Notes: generated by a model not told the origin, from the letters alone. 64,000 nt of DNA from Thermolongibacillus altinsuensis (GCF_004341205.1 NZ_SLUL01000001.1:62001-126000), one strand, 5' to 3'. Shown: positions 1-8,071, numbered from the stretch's first letter. Numbers and translations: made by a program.

Positions 1-1
1 T

Positions 2-418
2 CATAGCATGTATTTTGATTCGCAACCGATGCTGACGTTATTCCGCGGCGGACCAACCATTTGGTTAAACAAAGACGATGCAAAAGAAGCAGGCATTCAA
101 GATAACGACTGGATTGAATGCTTCAACCGTAACGGTGTTGTCGTTGCGCGTGCCGTTGTTTCGCATCGCATACCTAGAGGAATGGCGTTTATGCACCATG
201 CGCAAGATCGCCATATTAACGTTCCTGGTTCGAAATTAACGAATAATCGCGGCGGTACGCACAATAGCCCTACTCGGATTCATGTCAAACCAACTCATAT
301 GATCGGCGGATATGCGCAGCTCAGTTACGGATTTAACTACTATGGTCCAACCGGAAACCAACGCGACTTGAATGTCATCATTCGTAAGTTGAAGGAGGTT
401 GATTGGCTTGAAGATTAA
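2..418 (+). CDS. narG: Respiratory nitrate reductase alpha subunit, C-terminal end (partial)
   Basis: Only the last 138 codons are in the window; the reading frame is open from base 2 and the gene begins upstream. The protein is the molybdenum-cofactor catalytic subunit that reduces nitrate to nitrite on the cytoplasmic face. The visible part has the NarG C-terminal signature: HSMYFDSQPMLTLFRGG, then a beta-barrel (molybdopterin-dinucleotide-binding) fold with NDWIECFNRNGVVVARAVVS and RGMAFMHHAQDRHINVP. narH, narJ and narI follow in the usual narGHJI order. The last codons of narG overlap the start of narH, which suggests translational coupling. Confidence 0.95.
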   Translation, partial: HSMYFDSQPMLTLFRGGPTIWLNKDDAKEAGIQDNDWIECFNRNGVVVARAVVSHRIPRGMAFMHHAQDRHINVPGSKLTNNRGGTHNSPTRIHVKPTHMIGGYAQLSYGFNYYGPTGNQRDLNVIIRKLKEVDWLED

Positions 419-1880
419 AGCGCAAATCGGCATGGTGATGAATTTAGATAAATGTATCGGCTGCCACACATGCAGCGTTACATGCAAAAACACCTGGACA
501 AACCGTCCAGGTGCTGAATATATGTATTTCAACAATGTTGAAACAAAACCTGGAATCGGTTATCCGAAAAAATGGGAAGATCAAGAAAAATATAAAGGCG
601 GCTGGGAATTAAAAAACGGTGAATTGCAACTAAAATCAGGTTCGAAAGCGAACCGGCTATTGAACTTATTTTACAATCCGAACTTACCGACGATTGATGA
701 TTATTATGAGCCTTGGAACTACGATTACGAAACATTAACCAACAGCCCGGAGAAAAAACATCAGCCTGTGGCGCGTCCAAAATCGGCATTAACAGGCGAA
801 TTTATGGAATTAAAATGGGGACCGAACTGGGAAGATGACTTAGCAGGTGCTCACGTAACTGCGTTAGAAGACCCAAACGTCGCAAAAATGGAAAATTCAA
901 TTAAGACCGAATTTGAAAATGTATTCATGATGTACTTGCCGCGCATTTGTGAACATTGTATCAACCCGCCTTGCGTGTCGAGCTGCCCATCAGGCGCGAT
1001 GTATAAACGCGATGAAGACGGAATTGTTCTCGTTGACCAAAATGCATGCCGCGCTTGGCGCTATTGCGTATCGAGCTGTCCGTACAAAAAAGTTTATTTT
1101 AACTGGCAAACGAGCAAAGCCGAAAAGTGTACGCTTTGTTTCCCAAGACTCGAAGCGGGAATGCCAACGATTTGTTCGGAAACTTGCGTTGGCCGAGTGC
1201 GGTATCTCGGCGTGATGTTATACGATGCCGATCAAGTAAAAGAAGCGGCAAGCGTAACGGATGAAAAAAGTTTATATGAGGCGCAATTATCGATTTTCTT
1301 AAATCCAAACGACCCTGAAGTCATTCAAAAAGCAAAGGAAGAAGGCATTCCGCATCAATGGATCGAAGCTGCACAAAAATCGCCGATTTATAAAATGATT
1401 GTCGACTGGAAAATTGCGCTTCCGCTTCATCCAGAATATCGAACGCTGCCAATGGTTTGGTATATTCCGCCGCTTAGCCCGATTACAAACATGATTGAAG
1501 GAAAAGGAAGCGAAGCGCATGAATACGATATTTTCCCTGCGATCGATCAAATGCGCATTCCAATTGAATATTTAGCGAATTTGCTAACCGCGGGGGATCA
1601 ACATCATATTCGCACAGTTTTGAAAAAAATGGCGGCCATGCGCATTTATATGAGAGCGGTGCAAACGAATCAAACACCGAATATCGAGATGATTCAATCG
1701 CTTGGATTAAGCGCGAAAGATATTGAAGAAATGTATCGTTTGCTAGCCATTGCGAAATACCATGATCGTTTTGTCATTCCAGCATCTCATCGCGAACAAG
1801 TGGCCGACTTATATGCGGAACAAGGTATATGTGGTTTATCGTTTGCTGGGGGACCAGGCTCTTGCGGCACACTTTCATAA
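408..1880 (+). CDS. narH: Nitrate reductase beta subunit, iron-sulfur electron carrier
   Basis: NarH carries electrons from NarI heme to NarG through one 3Fe-4S and three 4Fe-4S clusters. The first cysteine group is C16, C19, C22, C26; further groups are CEHCINPPC and CRAWRYCVSSCP. Trp in the CRAWRYC group replaces one Cys; this is the normal NarH state that gives the 3Fe-4S cluster, not a mutation. The length, 490 residues, matches Bacillus NarH. A TTG at 408 is chosen as start because GGAGG at 394-398 lies 9 bases upstream; the TTG at 399 touches the Shine-Dalgarno. It overlaps the narG end by 11 bases. Confidence 0.95.
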   Translation: MKIKAQIGMVMNLDKCIGCHTCSVTCKNTWTNRPGAEYMYFNNVETKPGIGYPKKWEDQEKYKGGWELKNGELQLKSGSKANRLLNLFYNPNLPTIDDYYEPWNYDYETLTNSPEKKHQPVARPKSALTGEFMELKWGPNWEDDLAGAHVTALEDPNVAKMENSIKTEFENVFMMYLPRICEHCINPPCVSSCPSGAMYKRDEDGIVLVDQNACRAWRYCVSSCPYKKVYFNWQTSKAEKCTLCFPRLEAGMPTICSETCVGRVRYLGVMLYDADQVKEAASVTDEKSLYEAQLSIFLNPNDPEVIQKAKEEGIPHQWIEAAQKSPIYKMIVDWKIALPLHPEYRTLPMVWYIPPLSPITNMIEGKGSEAHEYDIFPAIDQMRIPIEYLANLLTAGDQHHIRTVLKKMAAMRIYMRAVQTNQTPNIEMIQSLGLSAKDIEEMYRLLAIAKYHDRFVIPASHREQVADLYAEQGICGLSFAGGPGSCGTLS

Positions 1881-1896
1881 TAAGGAGATGATGGCA

Positions 1897-2445
1897 ATGG
1901 ATTACGCCCATGCACAAACGGTGTTTCAAGTCATTTCATATTTATTGTCTTATCCGGATGAGCAGTGGAGAGAAGGGCTTGACGATTGCATGGACATAAT
2001 CGGCGATTTGCCGCATCGGCAAATCGTCCAAAATACAAACAAGTTTATTGATTATGTCAAAAGCGTTGATCCAAACGAACTGATCGAATCGTATGTGTAT
2101 ACGTTTGATTTTGGCAAAAAAACAAATTTGTATGTCACATATATGAATACAGGGGAACAACGCGAACGGGGAATTGAGTTGCTTGAACTAAAACAAGTAT
2201 ACAAAGCAGCCGGATTTGAAGTGACCGAGCGAGAGCTTCCCGATTACTTGCCGCTAATGCTTGAATTTGCTTCGCAAGCTGAACAAACATACGTCGCTTC
2301 GATCATGCAAAAATATTTCAACAGCATTTCCGAAATTCGCCGGCAACTGATTGCGGCAGAAAGTTACTATGCGATTTTGTTTGACGTCTTATTCATGGCG
2401 CTTGAAGAGATCGGCGTTCGAAAAGCAGCGGAAGGGAGTGTGTAA
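1897..2445 (+). CDS. narJ: Nitrate reductase assembly chaperone
   Basis: NarJ is a TorD-family chaperone that binds NarG and helps molybdenum cofactor insertion; it is not part of the final enzyme. The product has 182 residues, close to Bacillus NarJ (about 184), and is mostly helical with no membrane segment. Start choice: AAGGAG at 1882-1887 puts ATG 1897 at ideal spacing, while in-frame ATGs at 1888 and 1891 are too near. The open frame runs back into narH (to 1750), but that part is a shadow. narI begins 2 bases after the stop. Confidence 0.92.
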   Translation: MDYAHAQTVFQVISYLLSYPDEQWREGLDDCMDIIGDLPHRQIVQNTNKFIDYVKSVDPNELIESYVYTFDFGKKTNLYVTYMNTGEQRERGIELLELKQVYKAAGFEVTERELPDYLPLMLEFASQAEQTYVASIMQKYFNSISEIRRQLIAAESYYAILFDVLFMALEEIGVRKAAEGSV

Positions 2446-2447
2446 AG

Positions 2448-3137
2448 ATGCTCGATCAATTTCTTTGGGGATTTTTCCCTTATATCGTGTTAACGATTTT
2501 CATCGGCGGACATATTTATCGCTACAATCATGATCAATTTGGTTGGACGACGAAATCAAGTGAATTTCTTGAGAAAAAAAGCCTGCGTTTTGGCAGCGTA
2601 CTGTTTCACTGGGGCATCCTCTTCGTATTTGTTGGACATGTCATGGGAATTTTAATCCCAAAATCGTTTTATGATGCGATTGGAATTTCCGAAGAAATTT
2701 ATCATACGATGGCGATCGGTTTCGGAATTCCAGCAGGGGTCGCGGCGATCATTGGTTTGGCGATTTTAGTGCAACGCCGCCTAACAGTGAAACGAATTCG
2801 ATTGACAAGCAGCAAAGCTGATTTTCTCGTTCTCTTCCTTTTAGCGATCGTGATGTTAACAGGATTGGCTTCCACTTTGCTCAATGTGGATTCAAAAGGA
2901 TTTGACTATCGCACAACGATTAGTCCATGGTTCCGCAGTGTGCTGATGTTTCAAGCCGACCCATCTTATATGGTTGATGTTCCAATTTGGTTTAAAATCC
3001 ACATTGTCGCCGCGTTATCGATTTTTATCGTCTGGCCATTTACGCGATTAGTTCATGTCTTCAGCATGCCGTTTCGCTATCTTGGCCGCAGCTATGTCGT
3101 TTATCGTAAGCGCATGCCAAAAAATCATCAACTGTAA
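2448..3137 (+). CDS. narI: Nitrate reductase gamma subunit, membrane cytochrome b
   Basis: NarI anchors NarGH to the membrane, oxidises menaquinol and passes electrons to NarH through two b hemes. The 229-residue product has five predicted membrane helices. Histidines H54 and H64 in the second helix (HWGILFVFVGH) and H185 and H203 in the fifth match the spacing of the four heme ligands of the family. ATG 2448 follows the narJ stop by 2 bases. A terminator-like hairpin starts at the stop codon, closing the nar operon. Confidence 0.95.
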   Translation: MLDQFLWGFFPYIVLTIFIGGHIYRYNHDQFGWTTKSSEFLEKKSLRFGSVLFHWGILFVFVGHVMGILIPKSFYDAIGISEEIYHTMAIGFGIPAGVAAIIGLAILVQRRLTVKRIRLTSSKADFLVLFLLAIVMLTGLASTLLNVDSKGFDYRTTISPWFRSVLMFQADPSYMVDVPIWFKIHIVAALSIFIVWPFTRLVHVFSMPFRYLGRSYVVYRKRMPKNHQL

Positions 3138-3165
3138 AGGGAGCTCTTTGCGGAGGTCCCTTTTC
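3136..3165 (+). terminator. Intrinsic terminator of the nar operon
   Basis: Inverted repeat AAAGGGAGCTC / GAGGTCCCTTT with one mismatch and a 6-base loop, followed by TTTTCTATT. It overlaps the narI stop. Confidence 0.75.
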
Positions 3166-3235
3166 TATTGAACGATATTGCGATAAAATAAAATCATTAT
3201 TACATATTTACATATAAATAGGAAAGAGTGGTAAG

Positions 3236-3475
3236 ATGAAAGACCAATTGAATCGGATCTATAAAATCGCAAAAGAAAAAACATGGGTTTCGTTTTTGTG
3301 TGAAAATCATCCGTATAGCTTGCTTCACTGGTCTGTCGCTGGTTTTCATGAGGATGGACGGGATGTTTGGCTTTTGCAAGATGAAATGACGTTTGAAACG
3401 AAATCATTCGTTTCGCTCGATGAAGCATTGAAGTGGATTGAGGAACATATGAACAATATTACAGAGATTTTATAG
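3236..3475 (+). CDS. Small protein of unknown function, 79 residues
   Basis: A stand-alone small gene between two terminator-like hairpins. The product is soluble, acidic and Trp-rich (WVSFL, LLHWSVAGF, DVWLL, LKWIEEH) with a likely alpha/beta fold; no membrane segment, signal peptide or cysteine pair is seen. An AAAGAGTGG Shine-Dalgarno-like stretch lies just upstream of ATG 3236. I do not recognise a family. Upstream sequence 3170-3230 is AT-rich and could hold its promoter. It is called real because of the ribosome site and tight flanking terminators. Confidence 0.7.
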   Translation: MKDQLNRIYKIAKEKTWVSFLCENHPYSLLHWSVAGFHEDGRDVWLLQDEMTFETKSFVSLDEALKWIEEHMNNITEIL

Positions 3476-3505
3476 GAGGCCGCTTCGACCTCCTTGTCTT
3501 TATTT
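3474..3505 (+). terminator. Hairpin after the 79-residue gene
   Basis: AGGAGG at 3474-3479 pairs with CCTCCT at 3489-3494, followed by TGTCTTTATTT. The convergent minus-strand small gene ends at 3504, so the hairpin may serve both. Confidence 0.55.
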
Positions 3506-3623
3506 ACTGTTGAGCGTTTTGCCTTTTCGTTGGATGGATCGCTTTTTTAAGTTCTTCTTTTGCGATCACAGGCTGAGTTGTATCGGCTGTCGGTTTGCCT
3601 TTTTGACTTCCGTTTTTCGCCAT
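3504..3623 (-). CDS. Very small basic protein, 39 residues
   Basis: A short minus-strand frame starting MAKNGSQKGKPTADTTQP and ending KRQNAQQ. The start ATG at 3623 has a strong Shine-Dalgarno AAAGGAGT at good spacing. The open frame extends further upstream, to 3842, across yqkE, but that part has no ribosome site. The product is hydrophilic, Lys/Gln/Thr-rich and probably unstructured. It is divergent from yqkE (start 3698). Function unknown; small, charged proteins of this kind are often spore or stationary-phase products, but nothing here proves that. Confidence 0.6.
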   Translation of the reverse strand: MAKNGSQKGKPTADTTQPVIAKEELKKAIHPTKRQNAQQ

Positions 3624-3697
3624 CTTTTTCACTCCTTTGTTCATCTTCGCTGTTAGTATGAGAAAGCGTGAAAATTTCATGCAAGGAGGGAAGAAAA

Positions 3698-3892
3698 ATG
3701 CTTCAAGAGATGTTAAATGAAAACGTCTTGAAACGATTAAAAGAAAAGCAAAAAGAATTGGAGGAAAAAGAAAAGCGGCAAAAAGAAGAAGAGGAAGCGC
3801 GTCGACGGGAAGAGGCGCGTCAACGCGAAAAAAACAAATCATTTGCCGAGCTGCTTGAAGAAAGCGATTTAGATTGGCGCCAATTTAAATAA
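3698..3892 (+). CDS. yqkE: YqkE-like charged coiled-coil protein
   Basis: A 64-residue protein made almost entirely of a Glu/Lys/Arg-rich helix (residues 8-48), ending in KNKSFAELLEESDLDWRQFK. That conserved tail and the position next to yqkF and nudF match Bacillus YqkE (DUF3886). Function unknown. ATG 3698 is chosen because AAGGAGGG at 3683-3690 lies 7 bases upstream; an in-frame GTG at 3668 would add ten residues but lies before the ribosome site. A short hairpin separates it from the convergent aldo-keto reductase gene. Confidence 0.82.
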   Translation: MLQEMLNENVLKRLKEKQKELEEKEKRQKEEEEARRREEARQREKNKSFAELLEESDLDWRQFK

Positions 3893-3917
3893 GAGGCTGT
3901 CTTACGGACAGCCTTTA
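3893..3917. terminator. Bidirectional hairpin between yqkE and the aldo-keto reductase
   Basis: AGGCTGTC (3894-3901) and GACAGCCT (3907-3914) form a perfect 8-bp stem, placed between two convergent stop codons. The T-run is short. Confidence 0.6.
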
Positions 3918-4829
3918 ACGATGATCGCGATAAAACGATTGCTTCGTCATTTCTTTTAAACGATCATATTGCTCGGCGCTTAAAGGAGAGGATTGAGCGG
4001 CAACATTTTCTCGCAGTTGTTCTAAGCGGCTTGCGCCAGGAATGACGGCCGCAACGACAGGATGGGCTAAACAAAATTGCAAGGCAATCGTTGTTAACGA
4101 AAGGTCGCTCGCTACTGCTTTCATGCGCGGCAAAAGCTGTTCAATTTCTTCGTATGAATAGTCGAGATAGCCGTTTGTTTTGACGTCTTCGCCCGCCATT
4201 TCAAGCGGCCGTTCTGTGAGAATCCCTTTGGCGAGAGGCCCGCGAGCGATGACGCTAATATTATGTTCGTGCAAAAGCGGGAATAGCTCTTCTGGACGAC
4301 GGTCAAGCAAACTATATTGCATCATGACGCTGACGATGTTGGACCGCTTCACATATTCGCGAATGACGTTCGGACGGATGGAAGAGATCCCATAGTAGCG
4401 AATGACTCCTTCTTGTTTTAATTCCTCGAACGCTTCAATGGTTTCATCAATCGGGTCATTGATCGTGCCGCCGTGCAGTTGATATAAGTCGATATAGTCG
4501 GTTTGCAAGCGGCGCAAGCTTTCTTTCACCGCTTGTTTAATGTAAGCTTTCGATGGATCCCACGTCCAGCCTTCTTTTCCTTCTTGCCAACGATTTCCTA
4601 CTTTCGTGGCGATGATGACTTCATGGCGCTTTCCTTTAAGCGCTTTGCCGATAAACTCCTCGTTTAATCCGCGGTCGTAAAGATCAGCCGTATCTAAATA
4701 ATTCACTCCCAGTTCTAACGCTTCGTGAATGAGTTTGATTGCTTTTGCTTCATCTGTTCCGAGCGACATGCAGCCGAGGCCGATTTCGCTCACATATAAA
4801 TCCGAATTTCCGAGTTGTCGTTTGTTCAT
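3915..4829 (-). CDS. yqkF: Aldo-keto reductase, YqkF type
   Basis: NADPH-dependent oxidoreductase of the AKR superfamily, 304 residues, a TIM barrel. Visible landmarks: GLGCMSLG near the N-terminus, DTADLYDRG with the catalytic Asp and Tyr, ATKVGNRW with the catalytic Lys, DLYQLHGG with the catalytic His, and a C-terminal cofactor site AAVIPGASRLEQLREN. Substrate unknown; Bacillus YqkF is in the same position upstream of nudF. ATG at 4829 has a GGTGGGATCGCC ribosome site. A minus-strand promoter candidate lies at 4853-4881. Confidence 0.9.
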   Translation of the reverse strand: MNKRQLGNSDLYVSEIGLGCMSLGTDEAKAIKLIHEALELGVNYLDTADLYDRGLNEEFIGKALKGKRHEVIIATKVGNRWQEGKEGWTWDPSKAYIKQAVKESLRRLQTDYIDLYQLHGGTINDPIDETIEAFEELKQEGVIRYYGISSIRPNVIREYVKRSNIVSVMMQYSLLDRRPEELFPLLHEHNISVIARGPLAKGILTERPLEMAGEDVKTNGYLDYSYEEIEQLLPRMKAVASDLSLTTIALQFCLAHPVVAAVIPGASRLEQLRENVAAQSSPLSAEQYDRLKEMTKQSFYRDHR

Positions 4830-4852
4830 GGCGATCCCACCTTTTTTCTTCC

Positions 4853-4881
4853 ACTATACAACATTTTCAAAAACGTGTCAT
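4853..4881 (-). promoter_or_regulatory. Candidate sigma-A promoter of the aldo-keto reductase gene
   Basis: On the minus strand ATGACA (-35) and TATAGT (-10) are separated by 17 bases, each one base from consensus, 24 bases upstream of the start codon. Confidence 0.5.
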
Positions 4882-4938
4882 CGTTGACAAAAGTTGTAGT
4901 ACAATAGAAAAGAAGTTTTTTAGATAGGAGCGACAGGC

Positions 4939-5496
4939 ATGGATCATTTAGTTGAAAAAACGATCGGTCAAGAGAAAATTTTTTCAGGAAAAGTCATTGA
5001 TGTATATGTTGAAGATGTATTGCTGCCAAACGGGCAAACGAGCAAGCGCGAAATTGTGAAACATCCAGGGGCAGTCGCCGTTTTAGCGGTGACGGACGAG
5101 GAAAAAATTGTGCTCGTTCGCCAATATCGTAAAGCATTAGACCGCGTTCTCGTTGAAATTCCAGCGGGAAAATTAGAAAAAGGAGAAGAGCCGATTGCAA
5201 CGGCAAGACGTGAACTGGAAGAAGAAACAGGGTATGCATGCAAAGTGATGCGCCCGCTTCATTCCTTTTATACGTCTCCCGGTTTTGCTGATGAGCTCGT
5301 TCACGTGTTTTTAGCAGAGCAGCTTGTCAAAAAGAACGAAGAGCAGGCACTTGATGAAGATGAATTTGTTGATGTGTTGGAAGTAACATTAGATGAAGCG
5401 TTACAGTTAATTGAACGAAAAGAAATTTATGATGCGAAAACGATTTATGCCATTCAATATTGGCAGCTAAAAAAAGCGCTTGGCGATCTCAAATGA
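4939..5496 (+). CDS. nudF: ADP-ribose pyrophosphatase, Nudix family
   Basis: Hydrolyses ADP-ribose to AMP and ribose 5-phosphate, removing a reactive NAD breakdown product. The 185-residue product has a perfect Nudix box (G77, E83, R91-E92, E95-E96, G98) and the IPAGK sequence in front of it that is typical of ADP-ribose pyrophosphatases. ATG 4939 follows AGGAGCGACAGGC. The stop codon lies in the loop of the downstream terminator. The neighbours match nudF (yqkG) of B. subtilis. Confidence 0.93.
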   Translation: MDHLVEKTIGQEKIFSGKVIDVYVEDVLLPNGQTSKREIVKHPGAVAVLAVTDEEKIVLVRQYRKALDRVLVEIPAGKLEKGEEPIATARRELEEETGYACKVMRPLHSFYTSPGFADELVHVFLAEQLVKKNEEQALDEDEFVDVLEVTLDEALQLIERKEIYDAKTIYAIQYWQLKKALGDLK

Positions 5497-5516
5497 GGAG
5501 ATCGCTATTTTTTTTA
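5483..5516 (+). terminator. nudF terminator
   Basis: GCGATCTC (5483-5490) and GAGATCGC (5498-5505) form an 8-bp stem followed by TATTTTTTTTA; the nudF stop codon TGA is in the loop. Confidence 0.85.
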
Positions 5517-5582
5517 TCGTCATACATTGATCGTTCGCCAATACAATTTAAGTAAGAGAGAAAGTAGGAGGAGAACGAAACG

Positions 5583-6227
5583 ATGCGAAAGCGATCTTTG
5601 GCGACGATATGGAGACAACACGTGCAAGAACATTACTCGATTTATGTGTTTACCGTTGTGCTATTTTTAATGGGAGTCATTTTCGGGGCAATTGTAGTCA
5701 ACAGTTTGAATTTTAGTCAAAAAGAAGATTTGTATTACTATTTAACGAGTTTTTTTGGACAGGTTTCGGAAGGAAACTTAGCGAGCTCCCATGATTTATT
5801 AAAGGAAAGCTTTTTTCAAAACATTAAATATATTGGTTTAATGTGGATTTTAGCGATGTCGCTCGTCGGGTTGCCGCTCATTCTAATTTTATTGTTTTTA
5901 AAAGGAATGGTTGTCGGTTTTACTGTCGGTTTTTTGGTCAATCAAATGGGATGGAACGGTTTTTTACTGGCGTTTGTGTCTGTTGTTCCGCAAAACCTTG
6001 TTCTCGTTCCAGTTTTTATGGTGATGGCGGCAATTTCGATTGCTTTTTCATTAAAAATGATTCGCCATCAGTTTATTAAGCGAACACATGAGCCGATTTT
6101 CCGTGCGATGATGCGCTATACGGTGACGATGTTTGCCTTTAGTTTGACACTGCTTGTCGCCTCATCATTAGAAGCGTATGTTTCCCCGTTTTTAATGAAA
6201 GAAGTGATTCAAATGATAGAAAAATAA
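5583..6227 (+). CDS. spoIIM: Stage II sporulation protein M
   Basis: Membrane component of the SpoIID-SpoIIM-SpoIIP machine that degrades septal peptidoglycan and drives engulfment, acting in the mother cell. The 214 residues have the five hydrophobic segments of the DUF95 family, beginning near residue 19 (SIYVFTVVLFLMGVIFG) and ending near residue 200. The length equals B. subtilis SpoIIM. GGAGGAG precedes ATG 5583 at good spacing. A sigma-E-like -10, CATACATT, lies at 5521-5528, but I see no clear -35, so this is only suggestive. Confidence 0.92.
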   Translation: MRKRSLATIWRQHVQEHYSIYVFTVVLFLMGVIFGAIVVNSLNFSQKEDLYYYLTSFFGQVSEGNLASSHDLLKESFFQNIKYIGLMWILAMSLVGLPLILILLFLKGMVVGFTVGFLVNQMGWNGFLLAFVSVVPQNLVLVPVFMVMAAISIAFSLKMIRHQFIKRTHEPIFRAMMRYTVTMFAFSLTLLVASSLEAYVSPFLMKEVIQMIEK

Positions 6228-6261
6228 TAATTATTATTTAATAATCATTTTATTTATCAAT

Positions 6262-6276
6262 TTATAATAATTTTAT
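6262..6276 (+). promoter_or_regulatory. PerR-box-like operator upstream of fur
   Basis: TTATAATAATTTTAT matches the PerR consensus TTATAATNATTATAA at all but two positions and ends one base before the -35 of the fur promoter. In B. subtilis fur is a known PerR target, so repression of fur by PerR is the likely role. A Fur box is a less good fit. Confidence 0.6.
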
Positions 6277-6277
6277 T

Positions 6278-6305
6278 TTGACAGTTTCCTTTCTTTTGTT
6301 ATAAT
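6278..6305 (+). promoter_or_regulatory. sigma-A promoter of fur
   Basis: TTGACA at 6278-6283 and TATAAT at 6300-6305, both perfect consensus, with a 16-base spacer, 29 bases before the fur ATG. Confidence 0.85.
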
Positions 6306-6334
6306 GATGGTGAGTAACGAGGGAGGGAAAAAAG

Positions 6335-6787
6335 ATGGAAAATCGACTTGAGCGAATTAAAAAGCAACTGCATGCTGCGAGCTATAAGTTAACGCCGCAA
6401 CGGGAAGCGACCGTTCGCGTACTTTTAGAACATGAAGAAGATCATTTGAGCGCGGAAGATGTCTACCTCCTCGTGAAAGAAAAAGCACCAGAGATCGGAT
6501 TAGCGACAGTATATCGCACCCTTGAATTGTTAACGGAGTTGAAAATTGTCGACAAAATTAACTTTGGAGATGGCGTTTCCCGCTACGATCTTCGCAAAGA
6601 AGGTGCGGCACATTTCCATCATCACTTAGTTTGTATCGAATGTGGAGCGGTCGATGAAATTCAAGAGGACCTTTTAGAAGATGTTGAAGCGATTGTCGAA
6701 CGAGAATGGAAGTTTAAAATTAAAGATCATCGTCTCACATTTCATGGCATTTGTCATCGTTGCCAAGAAAAAGAAGAAAGCGAGTAA
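6335..6787 (+). CDS. fur: Ferric uptake regulator
   Basis: Iron-responsive repressor; with Fe2+ it binds Fur boxes and shuts off iron uptake genes. The 150-residue product has the winged helix with recognition segment EIGLATVYRTLELL (residues 53-66), the metal site HFHHH (93-97), and two CxxC zinc motifs (C100/C103 and C140/C143). In B. subtilis this locus position (after spoIIM, before yqzK and xerD) is fur, and not perR or zur. GGGAGGG precedes ATG 6335. A consensus promoter and a PerR-like box lie upstream, a terminator directly downstream. Confidence 0.95.
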   Translation: MENRLERIKKQLHAASYKLTPQREATVRVLLEHEEDHLSAEDVYLLVKEKAPEIGLATVYRTLELLTELKIVDKINFGDGVSRYDLRKEGAAHFHHHLVCIECGAVDEIQEDLLEDVEAIVEREWKFKIKDHRLTFHGICHRCQEKEESE

Positions 6788-6814
6788 AACCTTTTCAGTT
6801 ATGAAAAGGTTTTT
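6786..6814 (+). terminator. fur terminator
   Basis: AAACCTTTTC / GAAAAGGTTT perfect 10-bp stem with a 6-base loop, then TTTG. It starts at the fur stop. Confidence 0.85.
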
Positions 6815-6885
6815 GTACTTTTGTTGTATAAAATAGCGCGAAGCTGGCATATCCTCTACTAACAACGATAAGGTGGAGGATTGCG

Positions 6886-7107
6886 ATGAAATGGTTCACG
6901 CTTCTTTTTGATCTCTTGAAAGTATTTCTTTTATTTACGGGTTGTACCATTTTATTTTATTATGGTATTGTGTGGATCAATGAAGAATACAACTACTATC
7001 GCCGATACGATGAGCCGATGGGCTCAGCGATAAAAGTGTCAACGACCGAACGACAAGAATACAATTGGTTTGACCGCTTATTGTTTTTCTATCAAAACGG
7101 GGAGTAG
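6886..7107 (+). CDS. yqzK: YqzK-like small membrane protein (DUF4227)
   Basis: A 73-residue protein with one N-terminal membrane helix (about residues 8-29, [20 protein letters not shown]) and a charged tail ending [12 protein letters not shown]. The position between fur and xerD matches B. subtilis yqzK, whose function is unknown. GGTGGAGG precedes ATG 6886. The ribosome site of xerD lies inside its last codons, and xerD begins 7 bases after the stop, so the two are likely co-transcribed. Confidence 0.85.
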   Translation: MKWFTLLFDLLKVFLLFTGCTILFYYGIVWINEEYNYYRRYDEPMGSAIKVSTTERQEYNWFDRLLFFYQNGE

Positions 7108-7114
7108 AGAGGCC

Positions 7115-8011
7115 GTGGAAGATCAATTAAAAGATTTTATTCATTATTTAATCGTTGAACGTAATTTAGCTCATAATACGATCGTTTCGTATGAGCGCGA
7201 TTTAAAAAAATATATTCATTACTTGCAAAACGTTGAGCAGCTTTCATCTTTAAACGATGTGTCTCGTTTACATATCATGCAATTTTTAAAATTTTTAAAA
7301 GAAAACGGATGTTCTCCGAAAACGATCGCTAGACATATCGCATCGATTCGCTCGTTTCATCAGTTTTTATTGCGTGATAAGGCGACTGATCATGATCCGT
7401 CCGTTCATATTGAAACTCCTCAGCTGGAGCGTACGTTGCCGAAAGTATTAACGATGCAAGAAGTGGAGGCGTTATTGGAAGCGCCAAAGACGAATACTCC
7501 GTTTGGGATTCGTGATAAGGCAATGCTCGAACTGCTTTATGCGACAGGCATTCGTGTCAGCGAGTTAATTCAGTTAAATCTTTCGGATGTTCATTTAACG
7601 ATGGGGTTTATTCGGTGCTTCGGAAAAGGCAGCAAAGAGCGGATCGTTCCGATCGGGCGCATGGCGACGGAGGCATTAAAAACATATATTGAGTTGGCTC
7701 GTCCTGAGCTGCTAAAGCGAAAAAAAACAGCGACCGATGCGCTCTTTTTAAACCACCATGGTGAGCGCTTGACCCGCCAAGGTTGTTGGAAAATTTTAAA
7801 AAAATTAGCTCGAGAAGCAAACATTCAAAAAGAGCTAACGCCACATACGTTACGCCATTCGTTTGCGACCCATCTGCTTGAAAATGGAGCCGATTTGCGT
7901 GCGGTGCAGGAAATGCTTGGACATGCCGATATTTCGACGACACAAATTTATACGCATGTGACAAAAACGAGATTAAAAGATGTATATAAACAATATCATC
8001 CGCGCGCCTAA
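7115..8011 (+). CDS. xerD: Site-specific tyrosine recombinase XerD
   Basis: With XerC it resolves chromosome dimers at dif during division. Of 298 residues, 1-90 form the core-binding SAM-like domain and 110-290 the catalytic domain. All catalytic residues are present: R147, K171, H244, R247, H270 and nucleophile Y279. GTG 7115 is chosen as start because it gives the family N-terminus ([11 protein letters not shown]) and follows GGGGAG; an upstream in-frame start at 7070 would overlap yqzK. Followed by a strong terminator. Confidence 0.95.
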   Translation: MEDQLKDFIHYLIVERNLAHNTIVSYERDLKKYIHYLQNVEQLSSLNDVSRLHIMQFLKFLKENGCSPKTIARHIASIRSFHQFLLRDKATDHDPSVHIETPQLERTLPKVLTMQEVEALLEAPKTNTPFGIRDKAMLELLYATGIRVSELIQLNLSDVHLTMGFIRCFGKGSKERIVPIGRMATEALKTYIELARPELLKRKKTATDALFLNHHGERLTRQGCWKILKKLAREANIQKELTPHTLRHSFATHLLENGADLRAVQEMLGHADISTTQIYTHVTKTRLKDVYKQYHPRA

Positions 8012-8041
8012 CTGTGACGATAAATTGTCACAGTTTTTTTA
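8010..8041 (+). terminator. xerD terminator
   Basis: AACTGTGAC / GTCACAGTT perfect 9-bp stem with an 8-base loop, followed by TTTTTTTA. Confidence 0.9.
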
Positions 8042-8071
8042 TTGCATTCTGCTATGAAAACGTTTTATAAT
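8042..8071 (+). promoter_or_regulatory. Promoter region of deoB-punA-pdp with cre-like site
   Basis: A -10 TATAAT lies at 8066-8071 with a weak -35 TTGCAT at 8042-8047 (18-base spacer). The segment 8054-8069 (ATGAAAACGTTTTATA) agrees with the CcpA cre consensus WTGNAANCGNWWNCAW at all but two positions and overlaps the promoter, as expected for catabolite repression of a nucleoside-degradation operon. Confidence 0.5.

Noticed and set aside
1036-1080. Trp in place of Cys in a NarH cluster motif
   Set aside because: This is the normal state of NarH and gives the 3Fe-4S cluster; not a mutation.
4884-4905. TTGACA and TACAAT upstream of nudF
   Set aside because: Only 10 bases apart, so not a normal promoter pair.
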